A stretch of DNA of 64,000 nt, taken from assembly GCF_000003815.2 (NCBI RefSeq), contig NW_023365750.1, positions 17,335 to 81,334 of the forward strand, given 5' to 3'. Positions 53,601 through 63,350 of the stretch are shown piece by piece. This DNA is from Branchiostoma floridae (lineage: Eukaryota; Chordata; Leptocardii; Amphioxiformes; Branchiostomatidae). Under the pieces are notes generated by a model. That model saw only the letters and a program-made list of their open reading frames with translations, was not told the origin of the DNA and did no database searches. The first letter of the stretch is position 1; every line of letters begins with the position of its first letter. Made by a program: the position numbers and the translations under genes.

Positions 53601-56600
53601 ACCATATGTAATCAGTTTAATTTTGCCTTCTTGCCCATAGATATGATAAAGACACTGCCCTGCATTCCAAGTCTTTCAAACTTAGAACCGTGTTAATAGA
53701 GCAGCATGTATGGTGTGTAAAGGAAGTTTCATGAAAAAGAACACGAACCTTCTGGGAGCACAGTCACAATGCTCTCATCAGACTCCGTCTCACCATCTGA
53801 ACTTGTCACAATACAATTGATGTTGTGAATACCACCCACAGCAACATACCTGTAGACAGATAGATAGCAATTCTTTTGTATGATTAACATTCAAGACCAT
53901 CGATTGACGCTAAAAGTGCTAAAGATTTGATCCATCTTATTAAATGCAACTAAACCATGTACTCCCAAACATTACCTAGAAATTTTAATTGATTAAAACT
54001 ACTACTGAATATAGCCCAGGGGCTTTCATTCAGTAAAGGCGCGGCCACATACGTCGTATGATTTTGAAATATGATTTTGTACGTGTATACAAGTATCTTA
54101 AACAACCTTTTGTGGAGCCAGCCAGCTGAACTTTGCCGCACACAAGCATAAAAATATAAAAAATAAAGTTTTTTTTTCATTCATACATATTTCCTAACTA
54201 ATGTTTTTTAATTGCAAAATATCACACCGTGATTAAAAAATTTATACACAAACCTGAACATAGGCCCTCTTTGGTTTGGTACAACTGTTCCGTCCACTGT
54301 CCACTGGTATGTGTTATCACTAGGAGGCCACGTGGTCTTACATGTAATGGTGACACTCTCCCCAACCAGCAGATCCTGTATCCTTTTAGGGCTTATGCTG
54401 ACTGCAGTGTGAACTTTATGAACACACAAAACAACTAAATAAGATTTTATTTTTTTTTACAATTAGGTGTATGATTAGTATTTAACTATTTAAGGCATCT
54501 CCAAAGCTATCTACATTCGAAATACCATCACCAAAGGGATGATGCAACTTCGCATGGAAAAGTTGAAATCGAATTGGAGGAGTTCTTGCCAACACAAACT
54601 ATACTGTTAGGCAAGCCCATGAGGCGTCACCAAAAACGTTCATTAAAAAGTACCAGATAGGTAGTAACGAATTTCTGGATCTGATCATACTACTAACATG
54701 ACTTGTTCAACATTCTCAAATTTCAACCAATGACGTGATATAGTTAGCATGATTTCTTAATATTCAATTTTAGAATTTATGTGAGAAAATAGGCATTATT
54801 CGTCAAGAACATTATTAAAGAACATTATTAAAACCAGTGAAATATGTAAAATATGAGTTTTAGAAACCAGAGTGCTGCATTGGCAACACGAAGAATTGCG
54901 AACAATCGCCTTACGTGTGCATGTTGGAAGAGGATCACTCCACGTTCCGTCAGCTTGGCACGTCACAGTAGCAGCACCGTCCAAGACATATCCCGAGTCA
55001 CAGGTGAACGTTACTGTGCCGCGGTAGGGAATCGCTCCGTTAGGGCCAGTCCGCGCTCCGTCAGTAGGGGCCGTCAATACCAGACACCTGGCTGAAATTG
55101 ATAGTCTAACATGCATTAAGGAACGGTTACCTTAATTTGACTATGGACTTTTTTGCATTTCTTCACATTAACTTAACATCATTCTAACATGAAATCACTT
55201 TTTTAGTCACACTGTGAATCAAACCTCACATAATGTCACATTTCCGTAACGCCATTTCCGGAGTATTATCAATTACATTATGTCACATAGGTTCACATTT
55301 TCATTTCACATTTTCAATCTAATGATTTGGGATCCGATCATTTCACATTAGTAAATCACGTTTTTTCAAGCATCACATATTTTCACTTACTTTCACATAT
55401 TTTCACTTACTTTTACATATAATCACATTTTATGACTCTTATTGTCTCCAAATTTCACATTTTGCATTTTCACATATTTTACCGAAGTCACATAATAAAT
55501 AATTAAATCGCATTTTCTGATTTTTTTTCGGTTAAATTCACATAAAGATCAAATTTATGACCCTCACAGTGAAGGGATCGACAAAATTACGCTGCATGAG
55601 ATGATATTGATTATAAAAGACATATACGCAACGTCTGGAAAAGTGCAAAAGGGAAAGCACTGCCTACATTTAATTTTAAAAAAATCATTAAGTTTATTAA
55701 CTTCTACTTAGATGTATAGCTATAAACAGAGTTCCGTTACAACTTTTTTATTGGAAAAACGTCGCCTTACGTCTGCATATTGGTACAGGGTTGCTCCATG
55801 TTCCGTCAGCTTGGCAAGTCACAAGTGAGACGCCGTCCAGGTCGTATCCGGTGTTACAGGTGAACGTTATCGTGTTTTGGTACAGGTTCACTCCGGTAGG
55901 TGGCGTCCGTGCTCCGTTAGCTGGAGCCGTCAACACCGGACATTGTCTGCCTGAAATGGTCAATAAGTTTTGTTTATTCAAAGGGTCAATGTATGTTCAG
56001 AAGAAGCAGTAAACACGAAGTTCAATGTATGCCTATCATGTTTTGAACATAGGAAGATCTCATGAGTTCCATCCTAATATATTCTGTTTACAAAATGGGA
56101 AATACTTGTATAATTAAGGTTTAATGACTCAACCCAAGGTGTATATGGTGTGAAAACGTCTGGTCCTCTGCTATAATCACCGAATGAAACCACCCTGTGA
56201 GCGAAGCAAATCGACCACGTATGGTGTCGATTCGAATTCTGACCAATCAGAAGGAGCGATGCACATAATACGACTCAACGGACATTGCAGGCATACATTA
56301 TCGTGCAACTCATCTTACCTGTGCATGTTCCGACAGGGCTGCTCCAAGTTCCGTCAGCTTGGCAAGTCACACGAGATTCTCCGTTCAGCTGGTATCCCGA
56401 GTTACAGGTGACTGTAACCTGGTTCGGGTAGGAGTATGGTCCGGGAGGACTCAGCGCTCCGTTAGTTGGGGCCGTCAACCACTGACATGGTCTGGCTGAA
56501 ATAGTTAATGACATTTTATTACGAGGAATTATTATTATACTAAAGATTGTATTAAATACGTCCGATAACCTATGTCTGCTTTATATTCATATATTATGTC

Positions 56601-59600
56601 ACAGAATTTCCTTGCAGTGCAACTAATGGTCAATAATCTTCTATTTGGGGAATCTCTGTACTGAAAATTAACAAAACAACGACCTTGAATCTATATCATC
56701 TAATTATTATATTTTGATACAAGAAACGCAATCGTTTCTACTCATAAATTTACATTAGGTCACACTAGTTTTATTGATGACATTCGGGCGCGCATTGATT
56801 TTGGCCTGTTCTCAAAAAAATCTGGTCACATATTACACTATAGCATCACTGGTCAATAAGAATTTTATGCTTTCTCAGTTTCTGTAGAATCTGCACTTTA
56901 TGGTAAAGGGGAGCTCATGGTCAGAGAATTGGGCCACAGTGCCCTTGACCCCCTCTTAAACAACAATAGCAATAAAAACATTATTGAAATAGCAACAGTT
57001 AATTATCTCTTACAGTCGTTATGGATGTGAACATTGAACAAACTATGCCTGGCATAAAGGGACTTGATGTTTGGCCATGTGGTTTAGGAGAATTTTTGCT
57101 TTGATATTTTTTTCTTCTTTTTTTTTTTGTCCAGAGTATGCCATCCATAAAATAAAGTCAGGATGGCTTAGTAGCATATGCGAATCTAAAACCCGTCAAC
57201 CGTATTGATAAATGAAGTGATAAATGCAGTGATAAATGAAGTATTTTTCTTCAGTAACGTACATGAAACAATTCACGGATCTTATGCATACTTTGATTTA
57301 AAGGGAATCGTTGGTATAAATCAACAAAAAATCGTCTTACGTGTGCATGTTGGAACAGGATTACTCCATGTTCTGTCAGCTTGGCACGTCAAGGTAGCAG
57401 CGCCGTTTAGGATGTATCCCGTGTTACAGGTGAACGTTACTGTATTCCCTAGGGAGTTCGCGCCGGTAGGGGGCGTTCGTGCTCCGTTAGTTGGGGCCGA
57501 CAACGGCCAGCATGGTCTTGCTGAAATTGTCAATAACCTATTACTATGGGTGTATAATAAAAAAAACGTGCATATCAGATTCATGTCTAATTCTTATATT
57601 TTGAATAATAAAAGGTCAAACATTTTCTCATTCTACCCTCTTACAATCTAGATGTACGATCTGGAGTTCGCTCGACATTACTAGCATCTATATAAACATA
57701 CAAGTCGTCTTACGCGTGCATGTTCCAATAGGATTGCTCCATGTTCCGTCAGCTTGGCACGTCACAGCAGAGGCTCCGTTCAGTTGGTATCCCGGGTTAC
57801 AGGTGACTGTTACCTGGTTTAGGTAGGAGTACGGTCCTGGATAACTCAGCGCTCCATTAGTTGGGGACGCCAGCGTCGGACATTGCCTGGCTAAAATGGT
57901 AAATTAACTATTCATTTACGTATCCAGAAGGTAAAAAACTTTGACACATGTAATTCTACATGCAAAGGCAGAGTTTGTGCAGCCGAGGGTCGCCCTTGTA
58001 GAAAATGAATGAGCGATCGATGTTAACGAGTGGTCAGGAAGAACGGCAGCCCAGCTAACCAGACCGGCTGACTACCGTTAGAGGTGGAAAACATATGTGT
58101 CTAGGGGCAGTATGTCTGTCCACAAACTTTGCTACTTAGCTATGGGACTGAGATGAGAAATTTATGCCTATCGTTCTTTGATGGATGCTAAATGTGTGAA
58201 CGGTTCATCTATGATTATGTAATCAAACGTAAATGTGTTAAGGTAAATCTACCATTGAATTAACATTTAGCATGTATCAACTTGAAACTTACCCGACGTC
58301 TGCACCCTACACTAAAACCCCAAAGAAATTAATAGTGTTTTATATATCAAGCTAAAAGTCATCTTACGTGTGCAAGTTGGAACAGGATTACTCCATGTTC
58401 TATCAGCTTGGCATGTCGAGGTTTCAGAGCCGTTCCGTACGTATCCCGTGTTACAGGTGAACGTTACTGTATTCTCGGAGGGGTTTGCTCCACCAGGCGC
58501 CAGTACTCCGTTAGTCGGGGCCGTCAACGTCGAACACGCTGCAAATGTTCAATGACCTTTACTACGGAGATTTATATCTGTATTAGATACAATACCTTTT
58601 GAGTTTGGCTCATTTTAAAGATGCAATTTCCTTCTGATACTTTTATTACTAGAGACTCAATACATACTACAATTTAATCAACATCGCTTGCAGATATTAA
58701 CCTGATATCAATTTGTCCATATCAAAGGAAGTTGCTAGCATACAAGAACTTAAAAGTCATCTTACCCGTGCATGTTCCAACATTGATGTTCCATGTTCCG
58801 TCAGCTTGGCACGTCACAGCAAAGGATCCACTCAGTTGGTATCCCAAGTTACATGTGACAGTAACCTGGCTCGGGTAGAAGTACGGTCCCGGAGGACTCA
58901 GCGCTCCGTAAGTTGGGGCCGTCAACACAGGACATGGTCTGGCTGTAATAGTAAAAAAGCGCAGCGGAGTTTGGTGTATGGATAACGATCATCGATTGAT
59001 AATTAGGTCGAGTACAAAAGTCGACGATCGACTAGAATTAGAATACAGTTTATACATCAAAGCCACAAATATGTAGTAAGTATGATTGAAACCATATGAA
59101 AAGACACGAACTCACTATGTAAAACATGCCGAAAGTCATAACTTGAAGTATCGATCAGAGAAGTCTTTTAATTTGTGTTTACCATGTGAGAGAAAGGTCA
59201 GTTTATTTGCCTCTCGTACGCTTTCTACTATCTGCTAAATTTTTGTATCATACATTTAAATTGACATTGCTATCATATATGAAATTGTAAGTCGTCTTAC
59301 GCGTGCATGTTGGAATATTGTTGCTCCAAGTTCCGTCAGATTGGCACGTCACAGGAAAGACTCCGTCCAGGACGTATCCCGAGTTACATCTGACTGTAAC
59401 CTGGTTCGGGTAGGAGTACGGTCCGGGAGGACTCAGCGCTCCGTTAGTTGGGGCCGTCAACACCGGACATGGAACGGCTGTAATGGTTTATTATGGACCT
59501 TTAAGATACATACATATGGCGAATATTTTTGTCGAATGATAGATACCAGCTCATCCACCATTATCTAGTGTATGTATATGTAAACTACGATTTGTTTGTC

Positions 59601-62170
59601 ATTTTCCAGGGTTTCAATATTGAGTGTGGCAACTATTCTTAATATTTTCTCATTAGTATTAGAATATTGGTGTCTGAAAACTAAATTTTGCTAGAAATTA
59701 CTGGTAACATTAGACGTCAAACTCAACTTACGTAAACATGTTGGGACAGTGTTGCTCCATGTTCCGTCAGCTTGGCACGTTAGAGTAGAGATTCCGGTTA
59801 GTTGATATCCCACGTGACAGGTGAACGTAATCGTGTTCGGGTAGAAGTTTGAACCGGTAGGGGGCGTACGTACTCCGTAAATTGGGGCCGACAACACAGG
59901 GCACTGTCTGGCTGAAATGGTCAATAACCTTTTATTACGCGGATCTAATAATGTATATACTTTGGTGCCTATAATGCAAAAGGTCACTGGTTTGAATCTA
60001 TTACCGTCTATAATGATTAGAAAGTTGTTTTAATTGCTGTCTTTATCATCTAATAAATGTCAGAATACTACATTTTAGTGAACACCGCTGACATACATAA
60101 ACATGCAAGCCATAGTCATCTTACGTGTGCATGTATGGACAGGGTTGCTCCATGTTCCGTCAGCTCGGCACGTGGCACCAGTAGCGCCGTTCCGTACGTA
60201 TCCCGTGTTACAGGTGTAGCTGACTGTCGCCTGGTAGTTGTACGTACCGGCAGCAGGACTTATCCATCCGTTAGTTGGCGCAGCCTGAGCTGGACACTGG
60301 ATGACTGAAATGGAAAGTACAGAAAAATACACCCTCTATCGGTCTCGTGATCAAAGACACTACGCGGTGTACATATTACAGGATTTTTTATGTTACAGGA
60401 GCTGTGGCCATTACTGTAGAACAATTTGTCGCTAGCATGACCTTCTTCAAAGTCCATACCTCACTTCATAAATGTAATGTGCCATCAAGAGGACTTTCCA
60501 TTAGAAATGGGCTATTCAAACGTGACGTCATTTGCCGGGGTTGACAGAGACTAATTTCGGGCTTAAGTAAAGTTTGCTGCCTAATATTATTTTTCTTAAA
60601 CTTGACTTAAGCGCGATGTGGATTATCGAAGGGATAATAGGAAGTCATAATTTTCAAGGTGATGTGTGAATGTGCGAATCATGAAACTTACGGTTGCATG
60701 TCGGGGGAGTTGCGCTCCAGGCACCATCTGCAAGGCAGGTAAGTCTTGTTGGACCGGCCAGGTTGTACCCCGTGTTACAGGTGAAGGTGATCTGATCCTG
60801 GTACTGACGTCTGTTTGTAGACAGCGAACCGTTCGCTGGTGCAGTCAGGACAGGGCATTGTACAGCTGGAAATAAAAATACACATGAATTATTTGGTATC
60901 TTTTAAAAAGTAAGGCATTAAAACATTATAACAGAGTTTCTGACACGCCCTATTCGATGTCGTATAGAAACGAAATCTAACAGAATGAAGGTTTTGATGG
61001 ATCATTGATTCATGACGAACCTGTGCAGGTGAAACCGTTCCCGACTAACCCAACGTCACACGTGCACGTGTAGGTTCTCCCCAATACTCGGCAGGTGGCG
61101 TTGGCGTGACACGGAAATGGATCGCAAAGGTTAGTCGCTGCAAAGTAAGGTCAACTATTTATACATGGATCTATCTATAATTCTATTTTCACAGAATTTG
61201 ACTACTCCACATTACATTTTTTAAATGATTAAAAAAATTGCTATCAACCGTTTAGAAACAAAGGTGTGGAATGTCTATACTTTTAAAACGACAGGTATAG
61301 ACGTAGGGCATATAAAGTAACTAGGGCATGCTCACCGTTACAAATGTTCTCCCTTATAAATTTGGGGTGCTCGTCACCAATAAGGTTGTCAAAATCATCC
61401 AGCCTGAACACGCTGCTTGGGTCACCAGCAATAGCCTCTAGATAAGCTTGATGACTAATGTCGCTTGTCTTAGCTAGCTTTCACAGCGAACACTGAGCTA
61501 CAAATCTGACGCAAAACGTTCACGTCACCCTCGGGGTTTGCTAGTTAAAGGCAGGGCACAAAATTGACTTGTCAAGCGTTAACTCAGTACTCACCGTTAC
61601 AAATGATCTCCCTTATACGTCTGGGGTGGATTGCATCCACAAGGTTGTCAAAGTCGCTCAGCCTAAACACCCTGTTTGGGGCACCAGAAATAGCCTCTAG
61701 AGTAGCTTGATGGATGTCGGCTTCCGTGCCAATTCCCACAACAAACACGGTGATGCCCATCTGATGTACCAACTGCGCCGGACGAATGACGTCATCCTCG
61801 GAGTCATCGTCGGTAATTACGATCAAGAAATCGAGAGTATCATTCCGCCGGCCGTTTACTTCGAGAAACGAGTTATTGCGCACGTGATCGAGACCAAGTC
61901 CAGTGAAGGTGTGACCTCTGTCGTAGGGAATGTTGTGAATCTCAGTTAAAAGCTCAACTCTGGTGTAATTTTCATTCAGCTTCACGCGTGTGACCTCCGC
62001 GCCAACGTTGCTGTACGTGACAACACCGACCCTTGTGTCGTTTTCTCCGAGTGTGAAATAGTTCACTACATTCATGACGAACGCCTTTGCATCCTCGAAA
62101 CCGCTTGTCCTGAAACTCTCCGAGCTGTCCAGGAGGAAGACCAGGTCTACTGGATAAGGACAGGTTTTGG
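44620..62170 (-). CDS. Adhesion G-protein-coupled receptor gene, mosaic ectodomain (partial)
   Basis: A minus-strand gene of about 30 exons. Order 5' to 3': VWA, EGF-like, 11 CCP/sushi modules (one exon each), Ig-like, SEA-like, hormone-receptor-like, GAIN with GPS, and TM1-TM6. GAIN-GPS-7TM defines adhesion GPCRs, which are self-cleaved at HL/T and signal from the membrane; SEA plus Ig before GAIN recalls the ADGRF group, while the VWA and long CCP run are extra. The start, signal peptide and any upstream exons lie beyond 62170 (a possible micro-exon is at 63327). TM7 and the tail are missing below 44620, next to the gap. Joining of all exons into one transcript is inferred from shared strand and order; a split between a VWA-EGF-CCP gene and a GPCR gene is possible. 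Confidence 0.75.
45767..46432. mobile_element. TA-flanked TIR element (Tc1/mariner-like MITE) in a GPCR intron
   Basis: Ends GAGTCCATTCCAAGACACCATG and its exact reverse complement (46411-46432) form a perfect inverted repeat, each flanked by TA (45765-45766 and 46433-46434). Length 666 bp. The interior is AT-rich with no transposase. It lies in the intron between exons 46652-46915 and 45540-45630. Assignment to Tc1/mariner rests on the TA duplication. Confidence 0.7.
46916..47527. other. GPCR intron
   Basis: AT-rich intron between the TM1 and TM2-4 exons; nothing recognised. Confidence 0.6.
47638..48079. other. GPCR intron
   Basis: Intron between GPS and TM1 exons, AT-rich; nothing recognised. 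Confidence 0.6.
48080..48250 (-). CDS. Adhesion GPCR GPS autoproteolysis motif exon
   Basis: A 57-codon exon between TCACAG and GTATGT encodes ITVSNINCVFWDFNVDGGGG, then WSTEGCDFVG, and CECNHLTNFAVLT. The four cysteines, FWDF, WSTEGC and the HLT triplet match the GPS consensus. The cleavage residues H-L/T are all present, so the receptor should be self-cleaved into two chains. The next exon (47528) starts at TM1. Confidence 0.93.
48251..48769. other. GPCR intron with poly(C) run
   Basis: Intron with a run of about 17 C residues near 48557-48573. Nothing else recognised. Confidence 0.6.
48770..51006 (-). CDS. Adhesion GPCR GAIN domain exons
   Basis: Five exons, in order: 50862-51006 (VPLNPDNVVGVAADLEILTF), about 50414-50512 (VGYFFVVSVDQIMNADDNVL), about 49797-49920 (RIIQSLEKFNDRVNLATNRF), about 49343-49502 (IGLASLEGGGYLEDELVRSY) and 48770-48942 (EEVRVSFIIYQNSQLFQSNQ ... 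INSRVIAG-type). Helical early parts and the VSFIIYQN...S-RVIAG strand pattern before GPS match GAIN subdomains A and B. Some exon ends are approximate, and the first two exons are placed here by position. Confidence 0.75.
51410..51768 (-). CDS. Adhesion GPCR hormone-receptor-like (HRM) domain, two exons
   Basis: Exons about 51650-51768 (ATCYGETVTATDPSSNNVTL, then FSIQRCADNTKS) and about 51412-51525 (FPLAVRRCMGSIQTGVSWAS, then PELLDCD). The end of the pattern (A-x-R-x-C...G..W..P....C) fits the hormone-receptor motif that often precedes GAIN. The first half is less typical, so the domain call is moderate. Confidence 0.6.
51920..52106 (-). repeat. tRNA-derived SINE, Leu/Ser-type head
   Basis: On the minus strand from about 52106: CATGCCTCAATGGCCGAGCG with box A-like TGGCCGAGCGG, and further on box B-like GGGTCGAATCGGC. 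The box A is the form seen in tRNA-Leu/Ser. The body after box B (CGTTACGAACGTAATACGGA) is not tRNA. It lies in a GPCR intron. Target duplications were not identified. Confidence 0.5.
52253..53560 (-). CDS. Adhesion GPCR SEA-like domain, three exons
   Basis: Exons about 53445-53560 (TVRFVSSVIIADWNFTPDMT, DPTSAAFRNISSVIVDW), about 52756-52813 (YQQALSRVQGQASIRVNDVK) and about 52253-52418 (RPGSDSVHAIQSINVQDSVL, then LYDSIYDDLKTAAQLPS). The start matches SEA domains (..I.n..FTPDM.D..S..F), which are strained-fold, often self-cleaved modules found in ADGRF receptors. A GSVVV-type cleavage motif is not evident. Exon ends are approximate. Confidence 0.6.
52814..53444. other. GPCR intron
   Basis: AT-rich intron with poly(A)/poly(T) tracts. 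Nothing recognised. Confidence 0.55.
53747..54405 (-). CDS. Adhesion GPCR Ig-like domain, two exons
   Basis: Exon 54254 to about 54405 (SISPKRIQDLLVGESVTITC, then YQWTVDGTVVPNQRGPMFR) and exon about 53747-53850 (YVAVGGIHNINCIVTSSDGE, then SIVTVLPEG). C...W...C with the typical spacing makes one Ig or PKD-like beta-sandwich split across the exons. The intron at 53851-54253 holds nothing recognised. Confidence 0.65.
54406..54914. other. Intron, no feature
   Basis: AT-rich intron between the Ig-like exon and CCP module 11; nothing recognised. Confidence 0.6.
54915..60865 (-). CDS. Eleven CCP/sushi modules, one per exon
   Basis: Exons in transcript order: 60692-60865, 60125-60304, 59732-59911, 59301-59477, 58766-58942, 58368-58538, 57714-57890, 57341-57520, 56319-56495, 55771-55950, 54915-55091. 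Each is 171-180 nt, bounded by AG and GTAAG, and in the same phase, so modules can be gained or lost without breaking frame. Each has the CCP pattern C....P.NG......Y....TFTC..GY.L.G....TC..DGTWS...P.C. Two sequence subtypes alternate (PPTG-x-N and PPGPYSYPNQVTV), which points to duplication of exon pairs. CCP runs bind proteins or glycans at the cell surface. Module 6 (58368) is slightly shorter. Confidence 0.9.
55130..55560. repeat. Intron with TTTCACAT-rich low-complexity tract
   Basis: The intron between CCP modules 10 and 11 is enriched for TCACAT/TTTCACATTTT, over a dozen occurrences on the plus strand with irregular spacing. It looks like a decayed short tandem repeat. No coding signal. 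Confidence 0.6.
56496..57340. other. Long intron between CCP modules 8 and 9
   Basis: AT-rich, with a T-rich run near 57105-57130. No repeat structure or exon recognised; a twelfth CCP is not present here. Confidence 0.55.
61021..61137 (-). CDS. EGF-like module exon
   Basis: A 117-nt exon between TTTGCAG and GTTCGT encodes TNLCDPFPCHANATCRVLGR, then YTCTCDVGLVGNGFTC. Six cysteines and the G-x-G-x-x-C end fit an EGF module. The calcium-binding D-x-(D/N)E start is absent. It links VWA to the CCP run. Confidence 0.85.
61336..61468 (-). pseudogene. Partial VWA exon duplicate (C-terminal third only)
   Basis: The minus strand reads HQAYLEAIAGDPSSVFRLDD, FDNLIGDEHPKFIRENICNG, then a donor GTGAGC. 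It parallels the end of the full VWA exon (HQATLEAISGAPNRVFRLSD, FDNLVDAIHPRRIREIICNG) with the same donor position. Its upstream edge has AG but no pyrimidine tract and lacks the VWA metal site. It is either a decayed exon duplicate or an alternative 3' exon. Confidence 0.6.
61595..62170 (-). CDS. VWA domain exon
   Basis: A 576-nt exon (TTTTCTTCAG to GTGAGT) encodes one full von Willebrand A domain: CPYPVDLVFLLDSSES at the start, then FVMNVVNYFTLGEN, DTRVGVVTYSNVGAEV, RGHTFTGLGLDHVRNNSF, DFLIVITDDDSEDDVI and MGITVFVVGIGTEADIHQAT. The MIDAS metal site is intact: D-S-S-E-S, the TFTGL threonine and the ITD aspartate. Such domains bind protein ligands in a metal-dependent way outside the cell. 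It is the most 5' certain exon of the gene. Confidence 0.92.
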
Positions 62171-63326
62171 CTGAAGAAAATAAGAAATGTTTAATTTAAT
62201 GTCGTTCATGTCTTTAATAACTATTCCGGCACTTCTTTTGCTAAAATAAAACCCTTTTCATCACTGACATCGGGATATAAAATTATGCTAGAATCGTTAC
62301 GAGACGGTCCCTGATAACTTGATTCGTACTACTTAGAAGAGTCATAAAGTAATGCAAGTGTTTTGTTATAAGCTCGATTATTTTATCTTGGAATGACTGG
62401 GCATTGCCAATGATTTAAAGACGATTCTTATGGGACCTAAGAATATGTTGTTCATATCTTTATAGTCTCGACATGACCATACCCTTGGCAGCTTTTAAGC
62501 TGCCGAGGGTATGGTCATGTTGAAACACGAGTGTATTTCAGAACAACATGGCCAAGTTTCCAATCTCTAGATTGATGGAAAAGGAGTCAAAACGCATTCG
62601 GCTTTGTGTTTAGCTGGCTCTAAATATCACAGCGTACCCTATTCTAGCAGGAACCTTGAAAATTTTCATCATCATCATCCTGGCGTGCTGGTTGCACGGA
62701 TCGACATGACTCTCTTTCTCCATCCTTTTCTATCCTCCATAGCCTTTAGTGAGTAATATGTGGAGTTACCATTATAGTCGGGTGAACTTAGCTTTTTACA
62801 TATTCTATATGTGAATCAGATCTCGAGGAACTTATAGTCTGAAAGATTTCCCCAGGGTATTGTCGTCTTGTGATCAGTTGAAGTGTTACGCCTTATAATT
62901 AGGGTGGTTATCCAGGCTATATAAATATACGGAATTAACGTGGTTCTCACATCAAATTGAGACATAGATTTTAGTCTCAAGTATATCCGTTACGTCCAAT
63001 TAAATTCAGTGAATGAAGAAAAAAAGTTTATATGAAGCCACTTGCAGTACCTTTTGACACCTTGTATACACTCAAGCTGCGAATACTAAGGAGGGTCTAA
63101 GCCATTTGATTTTTCAACCGCAATAGATCAAGGTCATCGTGAAAAAAAATAGCGTAAAAATAACGATGTTATATCAAAGGTTAACCGTCTTTAATTTAGG
63201 CTCGTGTTTAAAGGTGTACAAAGACGATAATTTCTATAATAACCACTTTTCTCAAAGTACGTCTATGTCTTTGCATGCAGTGTCCCACATAATGATTGTA
63301 GAATATGAAGCATTAAAGACACTCAC
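62171..63326. other. Intron or upstream region with one near-perfect palindrome
   Basis: No exon recognised. At 62467-62522 a ~54-bp palindrome (ACATGACCATACCCTTGGCA to its inverted copy) is separated by only a few bases. The rest is AT-rich. Confidence 0.55.
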
Positions 63327-63350
63327 CTAATGGAGGTGGAATCTGGGAAA
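63327..63350 (-). CDS. Possible 24-nt micro-exon 5' of the VWA exon
   Basis: The minus strand reads CTTACAG, then 24 nt, then GTGAGT. In one phase it encodes SQIPPPL, a Pro-rich linker. Both splice signals are strong, but the piece is too short to support on its own. Confidence 0.3.
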   Translation of the reverse strand, partial: FPRFHLH

